Assembly: GCA_037381915.1 (NCBI GenBank)
Contig: JARRQJ010000021.1
Location: 1-64,000, forward strand
Direction of reading: 5' to 3'
Length of the DNA stretch: 64,000 bases
Source: JARRQJ01 sp037381915
GTDB lineage: Bacteria; Pseudomonadota; Gammaproteobacteria; DRLM01
This document shows, in pieces, positions 54,258-62,566 of the stretch. The notes under the pieces were generated by a model that did no database searches, was not told where the DNA came from, and saw only the letters and a list, made by a program, of their open reading frames with translations. The number at the start of each line of letters is the position of its first letter. Within the stretch, counting starts at the first letter, position 1. The position numbers were made by a program, and so were the translations under genes.

Positions 54258-55628
54258 TTACTTGATGATGTGATAACAGGGGGTGTATTTTTTGCCGGAC
54301 AACTTCATGCGATGCTGCGCGACTAAAGAATTCAATAACGAATCCACGGGACTCATGATGCCGGCGGCGCCGCGAAGCTCGAAGGGACCGAATTCCTCGA
54401 TGGCGCGGATCCCCGCCTCCTTGACATTCCCCGCCACCACGCCGGAGAAGGCGCGCCGCAGCTGGGCGGCAAGCAGGTGGCGTTCCTGATCCCCGTGCAA
54501 TTCCAGTTTGCGCATATTATCGTGACTGGGAACAAAGGGTTTTTGAAATTCGCCATCGATCCGCAACAGCCAATTGAAATAATAGGCATCTCCCCGCTCG
54601 GTGCGGAAACGCCGCACCTGTTCGATGCCCGTTAGCACCTCGCGCGCCACGCCCACCGGATCATCGATAATGATCTGATAGTGACGCCGTACCTCCTCGC
54701 CCAAGGTGGCGGCGATGAACAGATCGATCTCCTTGAAATAATCCCGGGCGCTTTCGGGTCCGGTGAGGATCAGGGGGAAAGGTATGTCGGCATTATCCGG
54801 GTGCAAGAGAATGCCCAGAAAATAGAGAATTTCCTCCAAGGTTCCCACGCCGCCGGCAAAGACGACAATGGCATGACCGGTACGCACGAAGGCCTCCAGG
54901 CGTTTCTCGATATCGGGCATGATCACCAGATCGTTGACGATGGGATTCGGTGACTCCGCGGCAATGATCCCCGGTTCCGAGATACCGAGATACTGGCCCC
55001 CGACGATGCGCTGTTTGGCGTGCCCGATCGCGGCCCCCTTCATGGGACCCTTCATCGCCCCCGGCCCGCAGCCGGTGCTGATGTCCAGACCGCGCAGGCC
55101 CAGTTCATAGCCCACCTCCTTGGTGTAATCGTATTCCCTACGGTGAATCGAATGCCCGCCCCAGCACACTACCAGCTTCGGATCGCTCAGCGGCCGCAGG
55201 ATATTGGCATTGCGCAGGATATGAAAGACCGCATTAGTGATGCCATCCGAGGTGGCAAGGTCGAACTTGGGATTGTCGTTGATCTCGTCGCTGACATAGA
55301 CCACGTCACGCAACACCGCAAACAGGTGTTCGTTGATGCCTTTGATCATCTGGCCGTCGACGAATGCGCTGGCCGGCGCGCCGCTGACCGCCAATTTGAT
55401 GCCCCGCTCCTCCTGAATGACGCGGATGTCGAAGGATTTGTAGCGCTCCAGCAGTTCCTTCCCGTCATCGAGAGAATTGCCGCAGTTGAGAACCGCGAGT
55501 GAACAGTTGCGAAAGATGTTGTACAAGCCGCCCTGGCTGGTGTCGAGCAGCTTGCCCACTTCCACCTTGGAAAGAACATCCAGGCGGCCGGCCGGCGAGA
55601 TACATGCATCGACGACTTCGTATTTCAT
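54258..55628 (-). CDS. ppnN: Pyrimidine/purine nucleotide 5'-monophosphate nucleosidase PpnN (YgdH)
   Basis: Cleaves nucleoside monophosphates to base and ribose 5-phosphate; in E. coli it is stimulated by (p)ppGpp. The LOG-family core carries ISTGCGPGAMKGPMKGAAIG and VFAGGVGTLEEILYF (the PGG-x-GT-x-x-E-type site). The flanking N- and C-terminal domains give 456 residues, the length of PpnN rather than the short LOG proteins. ATG at 55628; a TTG at 55637 is less likely. Confidence 0.93.
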   Translation of the reverse strand: MKYEVVDACISPAGRLDVLSKVEVGKLLDTSQGGLYNIFRNCSLAVLNCGNSLDDGKELLERYKSFDIRVIQEERGIKLAVSGAPASAFVDGQMIKGINEHLFAVLRDVVYVSDEINDNPKFDLATSDGITNAVFHILRNANILRPLSDPKLVVCWGGHSIHRREYDYTKEVGYELGLRGLDISTGCGPGAMKGPMKGAAIGHAKQRIVGGQYLGISEPGIIAAESPNPIVNDLVIMPDIEKRLEAFVRTGHAIVVFAGGVGTLEEILYFLGILLHPDNADIPFPLILTGPESARDYFKEIDLFIAATLGEEVRRHYQIIIDDPVGVAREVLTGIEQVRRFRTERGDAYYFNWLLRIDGEFQKPFVPSHDNMRKLELHGDQERHLLAAQLRRAFSGVVAGNVKEAGIRAIEEFGPFELRGAAGIMSPVDSLLNSLVAQHRMKLSGKKYTPCYHIIK

Positions 55629-55699
55629 GGGGCGCAAAAGGGTAATGGACCGGCGGGTCTGGTTAGATGGATAACCTTGTTGCTAAGAATAGGCTGCAC

Positions 55700-56740
55700 T
55701 TATTTGTTATCGGCAAAACTGATCAGAACTGCACGCAGATCCCCCTTCAAGATCTTATTTACCTGATCCAGGGCACGGTGCTGGGCGTCGTTCGGCGACA
55801 AGGCGGAGCTTTTGATATTCCAACGGTGCGTGCCGCGAACCTTGTTGTTGGTATCGCTGAGAGAGATTTCCAGGGTGCCTTTCTTCCAATACCAGCCTTC
55901 CCGTTGCTCCAGATCGCCGAGATCGAAGGCGGCGTTGAGCGTGAACTTGGCCTGTCCCGCGTTCTTGAGCGTGAATCCCGCCGCCGATACGGCGCCATCG
56001 AGGATATCGCGGATGGCGCCGCCGTCCTGACCCGAGGTATGGGTCGCCAGGCTGAGATCCTGGATCAGGGCCTCGCGTTCGCTGCGCAGCTGCGCCAAGG
56101 GCCAGGGCGGCGGTACGCCGCGGCCGGTGATATCGACGACCTGCAAGGACTGCTGGGCGCTGGCCCGTTCAATCTGCGCCTCCACGGCACGGCTGGCGGC
56201 GGCGATGCGCCTCAATAGATCTTTGTCGGTATTGACCTTGTCGATGTAGAGACGCGTAGCCTCATCAAGACGGTCGATGTCGTCACGCAAGGTCGCAGCG
56301 GCCTGCAGGCGGCGCAACACCGCCAACGCGTAATGAGTCCCCGTCTGCGGGTCCTGCCACAGATCGGCGATCTCGATACCGCGGATGACGCGGTCGGTAC
56401 GGGTCTGGATGTTGCGCGAGATTTGCAGCTGCCCCTTCGAGGACCCTTCACCGTTGTTCCCCGTGGACACCCGCTCGAAGGTCTGGATATCGCTGCTTTC
56501 CGCCTTGATCCCTACCTCGAAGACCTTCGCCAGGTCGGCGCGGGCACGGTCCTTGGCATCGTCCAGATCCGCCGCCGCCCCGCGTCCGATCAGATACTGG
56601 CTGGCGGGATAGCGGGACGACACGCCGTTGACCCAGTCCGGCGGCTGTTTGCCCTTGTCCGTGGTTGTGGCACAGCCCGCGAGCAACAGGACCATCATCA
56701 CGGGAATTAAGCGGATCGCTGTCTTGAATTTTGCCGTCAT
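55700..56740 (-). CDS. LPP20-family lipoprotein (large)
   Basis: A 346-residue outer-membrane lipoprotein. The lipobox LLAGCATT gives Cys23 with Ala at +2, so it should sort to the outer membrane by LolA. An LPP20-like domain follows, with PPDWVNGVSSRYPASQYLIGRG and DRARADLAKVF near residue 65. It overlaps the upstream COG3014-type gene by four bases. The function of the LPP20 domain is unknown. It is the last gene of a four-lipoprotein operon. Confidence 0.85.
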   Translation of the reverse strand: MTAKFKTAIRLIPVMMVLLLAGCATTTDKGKQPPDWVNGVSSRYPASQYLIGRGAAADLDDAKDRARADLAKVFEVGIKAESSDIQTFERVSTGNNGEGSSKGQLQISRNIQTRTDRVIRGIEIADLWQDPQTGTHYALAVLRRLQAAATLRDDIDRLDEATRLYIDKVNTDKDLLRRIAAASRAVEAQIERASAQQSLQVVDITGRGVPPPWPLAQLRSEREALIQDLSLATHTSGQDGGAIRDILDGAVSAAGFTLKNAGQAKFTLNAAFDLGDLEQREGWYWKKGTLEISLSDTNNKVRGTHRWNIKSSALSPNDAQHRALDQVNKILKGDLRAVLISFADNK

Positions 56741-58044
56741 CGTGTCCTCAAGGGGTTAACGGGAACCAGATCGTTCGCCATGACCCAGTTCAGCGTGATG
56801 AAGTGTTTGTCGCCCGCGGCGATATCGATATCGTAGTCCCGCCTGGCCACCGGATTTTCCAGGCGGTCAAAAAGATCGACCTGAAGCTTATATTTGCCTG
56901 CCGGCAAGGGCAGGCGCGCCAGGCAGATCCGATTGGGCAACGTCGACCAGCTGCGGGTATCGGCGCGATCGGTAATGGCATTGGCCAGATTGACCACCAG
57001 CCCGAGGGCATCGTTACGCCGCTGGGCTTCCTTGCTCTCCTTGGTTTTTATCACGGCTCGGGCGACGGCGCGGGCCAATATCGCCGGCTTTTGCTTTGCC
57101 AAGGCGTCCGTCGCCAGGGTGTCGACATTCTCGAATAGATCGGTGGTAACTCTCTTGCCATCGGCATCGAGACGCGCCGAGGTAACCGTCGGTTGGCGAT
57201 CTTCGTAAGCGGGCATGGACACTGTCACCAATTGTCCCGACTGGGTGATCGCCCTGACCTCGATGGAGCGCTTGAGCGGCGCCAGACCGGTGTTGAGCAA
57301 GAATATAACCTCTCCATCACTCTTAGGAATCTGCGCCACCTTGGAGATATCGAATTTCTCCCGGTAGCGCCTTGCCTCCTCGTTGAGACCGACTTTGTCG
57401 GCAAGGCGGATCAAATCGGATTTCAGTTGTTGCGGCACCGGCATTTTGAGTTGCGGCGGATAGCGCCGGTAGGCGTCGTAGGCCTGTCGGTATGCGATCA
57501 TGGCGTCATCCCATTCACCCAGGTCTTCATAAATTATCCCCGTCAAGTAACGCGCAAAGCCATCCTCAAAATTTGAATTGTCACCGTGCTGTTTCAGCTT
57601 CACGTCCAGCTGCAGGGCCTCCACCCGCGCCTGGCCGGGCTGATGCATCGCCAGGTAATTCAACGCCTCAAAGACATGGATCAGGACCTGCTCGTAATAA
57701 TCCCCCGTATAGCTGCGCATCATGTCATTGACGGTCAACGCCCCGCCCTGCTCGGTGACGCTGATGGCGGAAAGGCGGCTGATCATGGCCTTGGCCGACT
57801 CGAACGAGGCGTTGCTCGCCTCGTAATCGCCCGCCATCCGCAACAGCATGGCCCGATTGAGCAGGTAAAGCACCTGGTCCTTGCTCGAGGCGTGCTTCTC
57901 CAGGACCTGCAGGGCCTTGTCCGGCTGACCGCGACTGATGTCGGACTCCATGTGGCCCACCCAGTCGCTGTAGGTAGCACAGCCTCCCAGGCCCGCCACC
58001 AGCAACAGCGCGCCGCACAGCGCCGCTATCTTGTTACCTGCCAC
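56737..58044 (-). CDS. COG3014-type lipoprotein with TPR-like region
   Basis: 435 residues. Lipobox GLGGCATY gives Cys22 with Ala +2. The middle (residues 40-210) is helical and TPR-like (PDKALQVLEKHASSKDQVLYLL, GDYEASNASFESAKAM, LGEWDDAMIAYRQAYDAYRRY). The C-terminal half is beta-rich, with RLPLPAGKYKLQVDLFDRLENP near the end. This pattern matches an uncharacterised family that neighbours LpoB. It starts 30 bases after lpoB. Confidence 0.82.
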   Translation of the reverse strand: MAGNKIAALCGALLLVAGLGGCATYSDWVGHMESDISRGQPDKALQVLEKHASSKDQVLYLLNRAMLLRMAGDYEASNASFESAKAMISRLSAISVTEQGGALTVNDMMRSYTGDYYEQVLIHVFEALNYLAMHQPGQARVEALQLDVKLKQHGDNSNFEDGFARYLTGIIYEDLGEWDDAMIAYRQAYDAYRRYPPQLKMPVPQQLKSDLIRLADKVGLNEEARRYREKFDISKVAQIPKSDGEVIFLLNTGLAPLKRSIEVRAITQSGQLVTVSMPAYEDRQPTVTSARLDADGKRVTTDLFENVDTLATDALAKQKPAILARAVARAVIKTKESKEAQRRNDALGLVVNLANAITDRADTRSWSTLPNRICLARLPLPAGKYKLQVDLFDRLENPVARRDYDIDIAAGDKHFITLNWVMANDLVPVNPLRTR

Positions 58045-58074
58045 GGTTATCCTTCAACCGTTGAAGGTCCGTTG

Positions 58075-58689
58075 TCAGAAACGTAAACTCGCCTTGGTAA
58101 CGAATTTCTTGATCTTCTTCTGCCCTACCCACACGATGCGGTTGTCCGCCAGACTGATCAAGCTGAGGTCCACCTGGTAGTACCGGACCTGTCGCTTGCC
58201 CTCGGTATCGAGGATGGTGTTGATCTGGCCTTTGAGCATGAAATCGGCGCCGAGCTCCCTGCCCATGGCCTTGCGCGTATCCTCGCGGGCATTGATGTCC
58301 TGGTCTTTGCGCTCCTCGCGGATCTCCTGACGCTGTTCCTTGGAGGCAACGAACTCCACTTTCCCCGAATTGATCAAGGCGCGCTCGATGTCGCTGACGA
58401 AGGTATTCACATTGATATGCTCATGGCTGAGATTGCGGACCTCACCGACGATCACTGCGGGCTGCTTCGAGTGGGCCCGCTGGAAATTGCCCAGCCAGGC
58501 CTGGGAAAGCGCGTCCGAGATCATCTCCTTGGAGACCAGCTGTGAATCGGTATCATTCCACTCGCCGCTGAGATCGCGAACCTGATCGGGGGAAATGCGT
58601 TCCACCTTGGTAGCGCAGGCGCCGAGCGCCGCTACCATCGTGAGCAAGAGCAGGCCCTTAAAAGATCGACGAATATTGTTTTTTATCAT
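58075..58689 (-). CDS. lpoB: Penicillin-binding-protein activator LpoB
   Basis: Outer-membrane lipoprotein that reaches across the periplasm to stimulate PBP1b. Lipobox ALGACATK (Cys24, Ala +2), then the LpoB fold: DLSGEWNDTDSQLVSKEMISD, VIVGEVRNLSHEHINVNTF, and the C-terminal YYQVDLSLISLADNRIVWVGQKKIKKFV. At 204 residues it lacks the long Pro/Gln-rich disordered linker of enterobacterial LpoB, so its reach is shorter. It overlaps the upstream LPP20 gene by four bases. Confidence 0.88.
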   Translation of the reverse strand: MIKNNIRRSFKGLLLLTMVAALGACATKVERISPDQVRDLSGEWNDTDSQLVSKEMISDALSQAWLGNFQRAHSKQPAVIVGEVRNLSHEHINVNTFVSDIERALINSGKVEFVASKEQRQEIREERKDQDINAREDTRKAMGRELGADFMLKGQINTILDTEGKRQVRYYQVDLSLISLADNRIVWVGQKKIKKFVTKASLRF

Positions 58690-59255
58690 TTGCGCTCCTC
58701 AAGCATGCGATCGAAGATGCGATCGCCGTCGGTAGTAAGATGATTCTTGAATCCTTCGTTCATATCCTGAACCTTTTGCATAGTGGTTTTCAGCTGATTC
58801 ATGTCGATTTCCGCCAGAGCATAAATTACATTGGACTTTTGGTCGCGCCAATGGCCGATGATGCGGCTCCCGGTCAGATTAATGCGGCTGACATTCTTGA
58901 TCTGGCGTGAGATGCTGGATTCCAGGTTCTGGTCGTTGCCGCCCTTCACCGCCGCCGTGTAATCACGGGATACGACCTGCATATAAGAGGTCAGGATTTT
59001 CGCCACCTCCGCCCGAGCCCGATCGTCGGCCGTTGAGGTCTGCAGGGACATGTCCCCCATGGCGGGCGCCATGCCCACACCATGAAACAGGCGGTCGTTG
59101 TCGTGCTTGAGAATATTGGTGCCCTCGTTCACCCAGTCCGGCGCGCCTTTGATATGGAGATCGCTCTCTACCTTGGTCCTGCCGGCGCATGCCGTGAGGA
59201 TCAGGATTGTGCTGACCACGGTGATAAAAGCTAACAGATTGCGAGATGTCGTCAT
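58686..59255 (-). CDS. LPP20-family lipoprotein (small)
   Basis: A 189-residue lipoprotein with lipobox ILTACAGR (Cys23, Ala +2) and an LPP20-like domain: GAPDWVNEG, LFHGVGMAPAMGDMSLQTS, DDRARAEVAKILTSYMQ, and YALAEIDMNQLKTTMQKV. It is the first gene of the four-lipoprotein operon, overlapping lpoB by four bases. Its PDWVNEG and RARAEVAK motifs recur in the fourth gene, so the operon carries two LPP20 paralogues flanking LpoB. The 272-base upstream gap should hold the promoter. Confidence 0.87.
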   Translation of the reverse strand: MTTSRNLLAFITVVSTILILTACAGRTKVESDLHIKGAPDWVNEGTNILKHDNDRLFHGVGMAPAMGDMSLQTSTADDRARAEVAKILTSYMQVVSRDYTAAVKGGNDQNLESSISRQIKNVSRINLTGSRIIGHWRDQKSNVIYALAEIDMNQLKTTMQKVQDMNEGFKNHLTTDGDRIFDRMLEERK

Positions 59256-59527
59256 GACCGTCCTACTCCCTCAAAACGGAGAAAAGAGGAACTAAAGATA
59301 CAAGATACCGGAAAAAAACGTAAGATGCGTCGCCGAAAATCACGGTAGAACATAAGTCTGAGAAATCATTATGCAAAGCCGCGATTCCGCTTCCCAACGT
59401 CGGGGGCACCCTCCTTCGTTCATCGCCCGCGTCGGCAAACCACAATCCGGGACTATGGTGAGCTTCGATCTCCCCCGGTCGGGACCGGCCGAGGAAGGAC
59501 GTCAATCCTGCCGCGGCGCGGCGGCTG

Positions 59528-59728
59528 CTACTTCTTCCGGGTCGACAACTTCAAAGGGACATACAGCGGACAGAACGCAACGGCACTGGTCAACAGGAAA
59601 ATGGCGGCAATCACTCCCAAAATGATCGCGGCCACCCCGGATATCTGCCCGGTAAAATACAAGGCGACCACAACCAGGGCCAACACCGTTCTCACCAGAC
59701 GATCCACGCTACCCATATTCTTGATCAT
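59528..59728 (-). CDS. DUF2892 small membrane protein
   Basis: A 66-residue protein starting MIKNMGSVDRLVRTVLALV, with two transmembrane helices and the CPLYVPLKLST ending typical of DUF2892 proteins, also found fused to rhodanese in YgaP. The ATG at 59728 has an AGGA nine bases before it. The family's conserved Cys near the C-terminus is present. Function unknown; a sulfur-related role is only suggested by family fusions. Confidence 0.82.
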   Translation of the reverse strand: MIKNMGSVDRLVRTVLALVVVALYFTGQISGVAAIILGVIAAIFLLTSAVAFCPLYVPLKLSTRKK

Positions 59729-59945
59729 ATGATTCCATCCTTTGCAGTCCCGGAAAAGCCCGGTGCCACACTCATCGGGTAAACAGCCTATCACTCAAGA
59801 TTATCAGCCCATCGGCTCTGCAGAGGCAAGACTATTAATTGAGATGGAAAACGCACGATTTGCGGGAGGCACCGCCCGAGCGGTTCTGGCCCGATCGGCC
59901 ATTGAGGTCAAGCGCGTCGCCTATGAAAGGTGTGAACTATTGACG

Positions 59946-60260
59946 CTATGCATGCCCTGTCAACACGGATACCACGGCGCCCTCGCAGGGGGATCGAGGC
60001 GGATCATCGTTTTCCTGGAAACGTGGCGCCTCGCCTATCGAGCGCATTACCGGCAGCACGCTCACCACCGGATGGGGCAGTTCATCTTCCGGAACGACGC
60101 TGATGCGAAATCCAAAAGGGAAAGGTTCATCACTCCGTACCAGATCAGGACATTCCTTCATCAGATATTTTATATGCCGGTCGTTCAAGCTCACCAGGAC
60201 CGGAACCCGGCCATGAATCCGTTCAAACTCCTGTATCAAACCGAGTAGATAGCTGAGCAT
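59946..60260 (-). CDS. Hypothetical protein, 104 residues
   Basis: I do not recognise the family. The start at 60260 is fixed by AAGGAGGTG six bases upstream, the second-best ribosome site in the window, which argues for a real gene. The N-terminal 60 residues look folded (LSYLLGLIQEFERIHGRVPV, LVSLNDRHIKYLMKECPDLV), and the C-terminal 30 are Pro-rich and probably disordered. No signal peptide or membrane segment. The reverse-strand frame over the same stretch has no family features. Confidence 0.65.
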   Translation of the reverse strand: MLSYLLGLIQEFERIHGRVPVLVSLNDRHIKYLMKECPDLVRSDEPFPFGFRISVVPEDELPHPVVSVLPVMRSIGEAPRFQENDDPPRSPCEGAVVSVLTGHA

Positions 60261-60641
60261 AATGGGCACCTCCTTACCGGATCAGGCATGCACTCAATCA
60301 ATGTAGCTGGGCCAAGGGGGAGGCGCCGCTTGGGCAGTGACGCTCGGCATCGCGCCCGCCGTTGTCGCGTTGGCGGCGGGGAAAATGAAAGTGCCGCACT
60401 TCATTCCCTCCTCGAGCCCGACGGAATGACCGTGTATTTTATAGACGCTAAATGTGACAGCCTTGTGACTTGATCCGGAAGGGCATGGCGAGGCACCCTG
60501 CGCGCAAGCTGCAAGGCGGCGCACTGGGTAAAAAGGGCCTCGCTTCTTCGCATCACGGACGCCGAGTCGCTCGATCCCCCATCCGGCATCCGGTGTTTCA
60601 AGGTGCCGTGAGGATCCCCCAGACGCAGACGGCGCTTTCTC
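60261..60641. other. Intergenic stretch before the LexA/UmuD-like gene
   Basis: No supported gene. Its right end passes into the repressor's palindromic control region. The leftmost part may hold the promoter of the 104-residue gene. The open frames crossing it read into neighbouring genes without homology. Confidence 0.4.
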
Positions 60642-60683
60642 AAGTATATGATCACCATATACTTGACAATAGAACGATCGTTC
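60642..60683. promoter_or_regulatory. Two palindromic operators at the LexA/UmuD-like promoter
   Basis: Palindrome A: arms AAGTATATG (60642-60650) and CATATACTT (60656-60664), perfect over 9 bp around ATCAC, touching the -35 box. Palindrome B: GAACGATCGTTC (60672-60683), a perfect 12-bp GAAC-N4-GTTC, inside the -35/-10 spacer. B has the form of the Gram-positive LexA (DinR) box, not the CTGT-N8-ACAG box usual in gammaproteobacteria. Autorepression by the encoded protein is the natural inference. Confidence 0.75.
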
Positions 60684-60691
60684 CATATATT
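60663..60691 (+). promoter_or_regulatory. Near-consensus sigma-70 promoter, leaderless
   Basis: TTGACA at 60663-60668, a 17-base spacer, and TATATT at 60686-60691. Transcription should begin about seven bases later, at or next to the A of the ATG at 60698. The bases before the ATG (TTGTTTG) contain no ribosome site, which supports a leaderless mRNA. Confidence 0.8.
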
Positions 60692-60697
60692 TGTTTG

Positions 60698-61270
60698 ATG
60701 GGTAACGATCGCGACTATCTCAGGAAACTCCAGGATTATTACGCCGCCCACGGCGTGGTACCCCCCTACTCCACCCTCATGCAAGTGGTGGGATTTCGCT
60801 CCAAGAGCCCCGTGGCGGCCTTGGTCAACCGTTTGAAACTGGCGGGTTATCTGGAATCCACGCCGGACCGCCGCCTGCGACCGGGTAAGCGCTTCTTCGA
60901 GCGACCTATCTACGAAAGCGTTCAGGCGGGCTTTCCCAGTCCCGCCAGCGACACTCAGCACGATGCCCTGACCATCGATGAATATCTGGTGGTGCACCCG
61001 TCGAAAACCGTGCTGGTAACTGTGAAGGGGGACTCCATGACCGGTGCCGGCATTCACGGCGGGGACATCGTGGTGGTGGAAAAACGCGGCGATGCCAGAG
61101 TGGGCGACATCGTCATCGCCATTGTCGAGAACGAATTCACGCTGAAGTATCTCGACAAGGAAAAAGACGGATTCATACTGCGCCCGGCCAATCTCGCCTA
61201 TCCCGTAATCCGCCCCAAGGGCAGCCTGGAAATCTTCGGCGTTGTAGTCGGTTTGTTCCGCAAGTATTAG
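60698..61270 (+). CDS. LexA/UmuD-like self-cleaving repressor (S24 peptidase)
   Basis: 190 residues. The N-terminal winged helix (DYLRKLQDYYAAHGVVPPYS, then VGFRSKSPVAALVNRLKLAGYL) is LexA-like; LexA also has a GFRS element. The C-terminal half is an S24 peptidase: cleavage site QAGFPSPA (Ala77-Gly78, UmuD-style), nucleophile Ser113 in GDSMTGAG, and general base Lys150 in EFTLKYL, the same 37-residue spacing as LexA and UmuD. It should repress until RecA-stimulated cleavage. It is followed by a decayed umuC, recalling Acinetobacter UmuDAb. Confidence 0.88.
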   Translation: MGNDRDYLRKLQDYYAAHGVVPPYSTLMQVVGFRSKSPVAALVNRLKLAGYLESTPDRRLRPGKRFFERPIYESVQAGFPSPASDTQHDALTIDEYLVVHPSKTVLVTVKGDSMTGAGIHGGDIVVVEKRGDARVGDIVIAIVENEFTLKYLDKEKDGFILRPANLAYPVIRPKGSLEIFGVVVGLFRKY

Positions 61271-61290
61271 CGCTGACCCGGCAGCGCCTC

Positions 61291-61548
61291 ATGACACTGA
61301 CCGACTGGCCCAATGTGGTAGCCTATGTGGGTGCCGACTGCTTTTTCGCCGCCTGCGAACTCGCTCGGGCCCCAAATTGGGCCGCCGGTCGCTATGCGCG
61401 ATGTCCACTGCATCGTGGCCAAGACCTATGACGCCAAGACGATGGGCATCTACGTCGGTATGCCGGTATAGGAGGCGAAGAAGCGCCTCCCCCATGCCCT
61501 ATATCTTTCCGCGATTGCAGTCTTTACGGACAAATGTCGGATAAGTAG
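61291..61548 (+). pseudogene. Decayed umuC/Y-family DNA polymerase fragment
   Basis: An ATG 20 bases after the repressor starts MTLTDWPNVVAYVGADCFFA, then CELARAP, the typical Y-family palm start (the usual Asp of VDAD is here Gly). Near 61380-61388 the frame shifts by +1 and continues VAMRDVHCIVAKTYDAK...GIYVGMPV. A TAG at 61469-61471 replaces the expected Trp, then EAKKRLPHALYLSA follows. One base is missing near 61513, after which DCSLYGQMSDK ends at TAG 61546. Only about 85 of roughly 350-420 codons remain, so the gene is dead. Confidence 0.85.
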
Positions 61549-61733
61549 TGTGCCGATTGCCCTCAACAAGAAATACGACAATCACACGGTTTTAATGCCG
61601 GGGGTCATGCCCGTTGCAACACGAAAAAAGGAGTGCGCTTCCGTTTGCCCATGTATGAAGCAGGATGACCATCCCACGCGATTCGTTACGCCACTGGACC
61701 GTGCTTATGGTTAACGCCTGAGTCTGATAAATA

Positions 61734-61812
<79 letters not shown>

Positions 61813-61917
61813 ATTAGATTGAAACTGAAAGATGGATGCCGCGACCGCTCCGCGTCTATACAGGCGCGCTATGATACTCGAGATAAGCGTCGAACACCAA
61901 AGCTATTTCAGCTTGGC

Positions 61918-62283
61918 TCAGCCTTTGAGCAAGGTCGCCAGCTTTTCCAGGTCCACACGCAACTGGCGAATGATATCCTTGCTGTTGGTAGCGGTGACGG
62001 GAATTTTGGTCTTGGTGCTCGTCCCCAATTGTTGGCGTGCCCCGCCGATGGTAAATCCTTGTTCATATAAGAGGCTGCGGATCTCGCGCACCATCAACAC
62101 GTCATGCTGTTGATAGTAACGACGATTCCCGCGTCGCTTGACCGGTTTCAACTGAGGGAATTCCTGCTCCCAGTAACGCAGGACGTGCGGTTTCACCAAG
62201 CACAGATCACTGACTTCACCGATGGTAAAATAACGCTTCCCCGGAATCGGGGGTAATTCATTGTTATTCGCTGCTTCCAGCAT
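61918..62283 (-). CDS. MerR-family regulator downstream of ihfA
   Basis: 121 residues. MerR winged helix at the N-terminus: RYFTIGEVSDLCLVKPHVLRYWEQ, then RRGNRRYYQQHDVLMVREIRSLLYEQG, and a short C-terminal helix for dimerisation without the metal-binding Cys of true MerR. The ATG at 62283 lies within the end of ihfA (20-base overlap), so it is translationally coupled. Its target genes are unknown; this family always follows ihfA in gammaproteobacteria. Confidence 0.93.
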   Translation of the reverse strand: MLEAANNNELPPIPGKRYFTIGEVSDLCLVKPHVLRYWEQEFPQLKPVKRRGNRRYYQQHDVLMVREIRSLLYEQGFTIGGARQQLGTSTKTKIPVTATNSKDIIRQLRVDLEKLATLLKG

Positions 62284-62563
62284 AGGCCTCTACCCGCGCT
62301 TTGAGTTTTTGTCCAGGATGAAATGTCACCACGCGTCGCGCCGTGATGGGGATTTCTTCACCGGTTTTAGGGTTGCGGCCAGGCCGTTGTTTCTTGTCTC
62401 GCAAGTTAAAATTGCCGAAACCGGACAATTTCACCTGCCTCCCCTCCGCCAGTGCCACACGGATTTCCTCGAAAAAGGCTTCGACAAAATCCTTGGCCTC
62501 GCGTTTGTTTAACCCCAGTTCTTCAAAAAGTTTTTCTGCCATTTCGGCCTTGGTTAGCGCCAT
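62264..62563 (-). CDS. ihfA: Integration host factor subunit alpha
   Basis: DNA-bending HU-family protein that pairs with IhfB. 99 residues with LTKAEMAEKLFEELGLNKREAK at the N-terminus, the beta-arm signature VKLSGFGNFNLRDKKQRPGRNP, and the Pro-containing arm tip that intercalates DNA. Three bases separate it from pheT, and it overlaps the merR-type gene. The protein's N-terminus and NPKTGEEIPITARRVVTF match the alpha subunit rather than HU or IhfB. Confidence 0.97.
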   Translation of the reverse strand: MALTKAEMAEKLFEELGLNKREAKDFVEAFFEEIRVALAEGRQVKLSGFGNFNLRDKKQRPGRNPKTGEEIPITARRVVTFHPGQKLKARVEAYAGSSE

Positions 62564-62566
62564 AGC

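Noticed and set aside
55700..59255. Secretion-system or toxin locus as an explanation for the lipoprotein cluster
   Set aside because: No secretin, ATPase, effector or immunity gene is nearby; LpoB identifies a cell-wall context.
60601..60700. Canonical CTGT-N8-ACAG LexA box at the LexA/UmuD-like gene
   Set aside because: No such box is present; the palindromes there have different half-sites.
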